A DNA stretch of 64,000 nt from Tillus elongatus. Its lineage: Eukaryota; Arthropoda; Insecta; Coleoptera; Cleridae. The stretch is from the NCBI GenBank assembly GCA_964006375.1, contig OZ023265.1:118712858-118776857 (forward strand). The letters run 5' to 3'. Of the stretch, positions 63,946 through 64,000 are shown piece by piece (position 1 is the stretch's first letter; every line of letters begins with the position of its first letter). The notes beneath the pieces were generated by a model that did not search any database, was not told where the DNA came from, and saw only the letters and a list, made by a program, of their open reading frames with translations. The translations under genes and the position numbers were made by a program.

Positions 63946-64000
63946 ATGTTTTTAATGTGATTTCTATTATTTTTTGTAGGATGTTTTTGTTCTACGTATT

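Noticed and set aside
63979..64000. Possible exon 4 of the DHX33-like gene at the window edge (after TTTTTGTAG)
   Set aside because: Exon 3 ends in phase 2; in that phase the visible bases read M-F-L-F-Y-V, not the expected D-I-L-V-F-L-T-G of the family. A shifted frame looks only faintly similar. The true exon is probably beyond the window.

Overview
This is an intron-rich, AT-rich arthropod window, almost certainly insect. Two host genes lie head to head in a dense field of transposable elements (TEs). They have spliced exons with GT/AG borders and match metazoan ROCK and DHX33. The insect assignment rests on those proteins and on the mix of TEs (Jockey/CR1-like, I/LOA-like, mariner/Tc1, hAT, CsRn1-like gypsy). 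I cannot name the species.

Host genes. A complete Rho-associated kinase gene (ROCK/Rok) is on the minus strand in seven coding exons (43820 down to 15657). Joining the exons at the visible splice sites keeps frame throughout and gives 1,340 codons: an N-terminal helical region, an AGC kinase, a long coiled coil, a Rho-binding segment, and a PH domain split by a C1 zinc finger. Its first intron is about 18.6 kb and almost entirely repeats. About 9 kb away, on the plus strand, is the 5' part of a DEAH-box RNA helicase (DHX33-like): three exons (52780-53217, 56569-56811, 58204-58388) carry motifs I, Ia, Ib, II and III. The rest lies beyond the window.

Region by region. 1-7.5 kb: two decayed non-LTR retrotransposons on the minus strand. 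7.5-15.1 kb: a (TA)n array, hAT-derived copies in a tandem duplication, a 670-bp inverted-repeat element with a perfect 8-bp target-site duplication (TSD), decayed mariner and Jockey remains, and a foldback. 15.6-25.0 kb: ROCK exons 7 to 2, with a mariner copy and reverse transcriptase (RT) scraps in introns. 25-43.6 kb: ROCK intron 1, with I/LOA elements in both orientations, several long foldbacks, an inverted-LTR structure, Tc1/mariner copies and a perfect 338-bp-arm palindrome. 43.6-52.8 kb: ROCK exon 1, then the intergenic space with a nearly full-length gypsy element (44827-49597) inserted into a TA microsatellite, and a Jockey fragment. 52.8-64 kb: DHX33 exons, with an inverted pair of tRNA-headed SINE-like repeats, a hAT-type nonautonomous element with a perfect TSD, and two RNase H-bearing non-LTR fragments in the introns.

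The two genes need not cooperate. ROCK acts in actomyosin control and DHX33 in ribosome biogenesis and RNA metabolism, and their shared 5' space is now largely TE sequence. I found no CRISPR array, no prokaryotic operon and no convincing new protein system. The points most worth a second look are structural: hammerhead-like stem-loops in several repeat families, the perfect palindrome, the inverted LTR with its primer-binding site, and a dispersed repeat that carries many of the (TA)n arrays.
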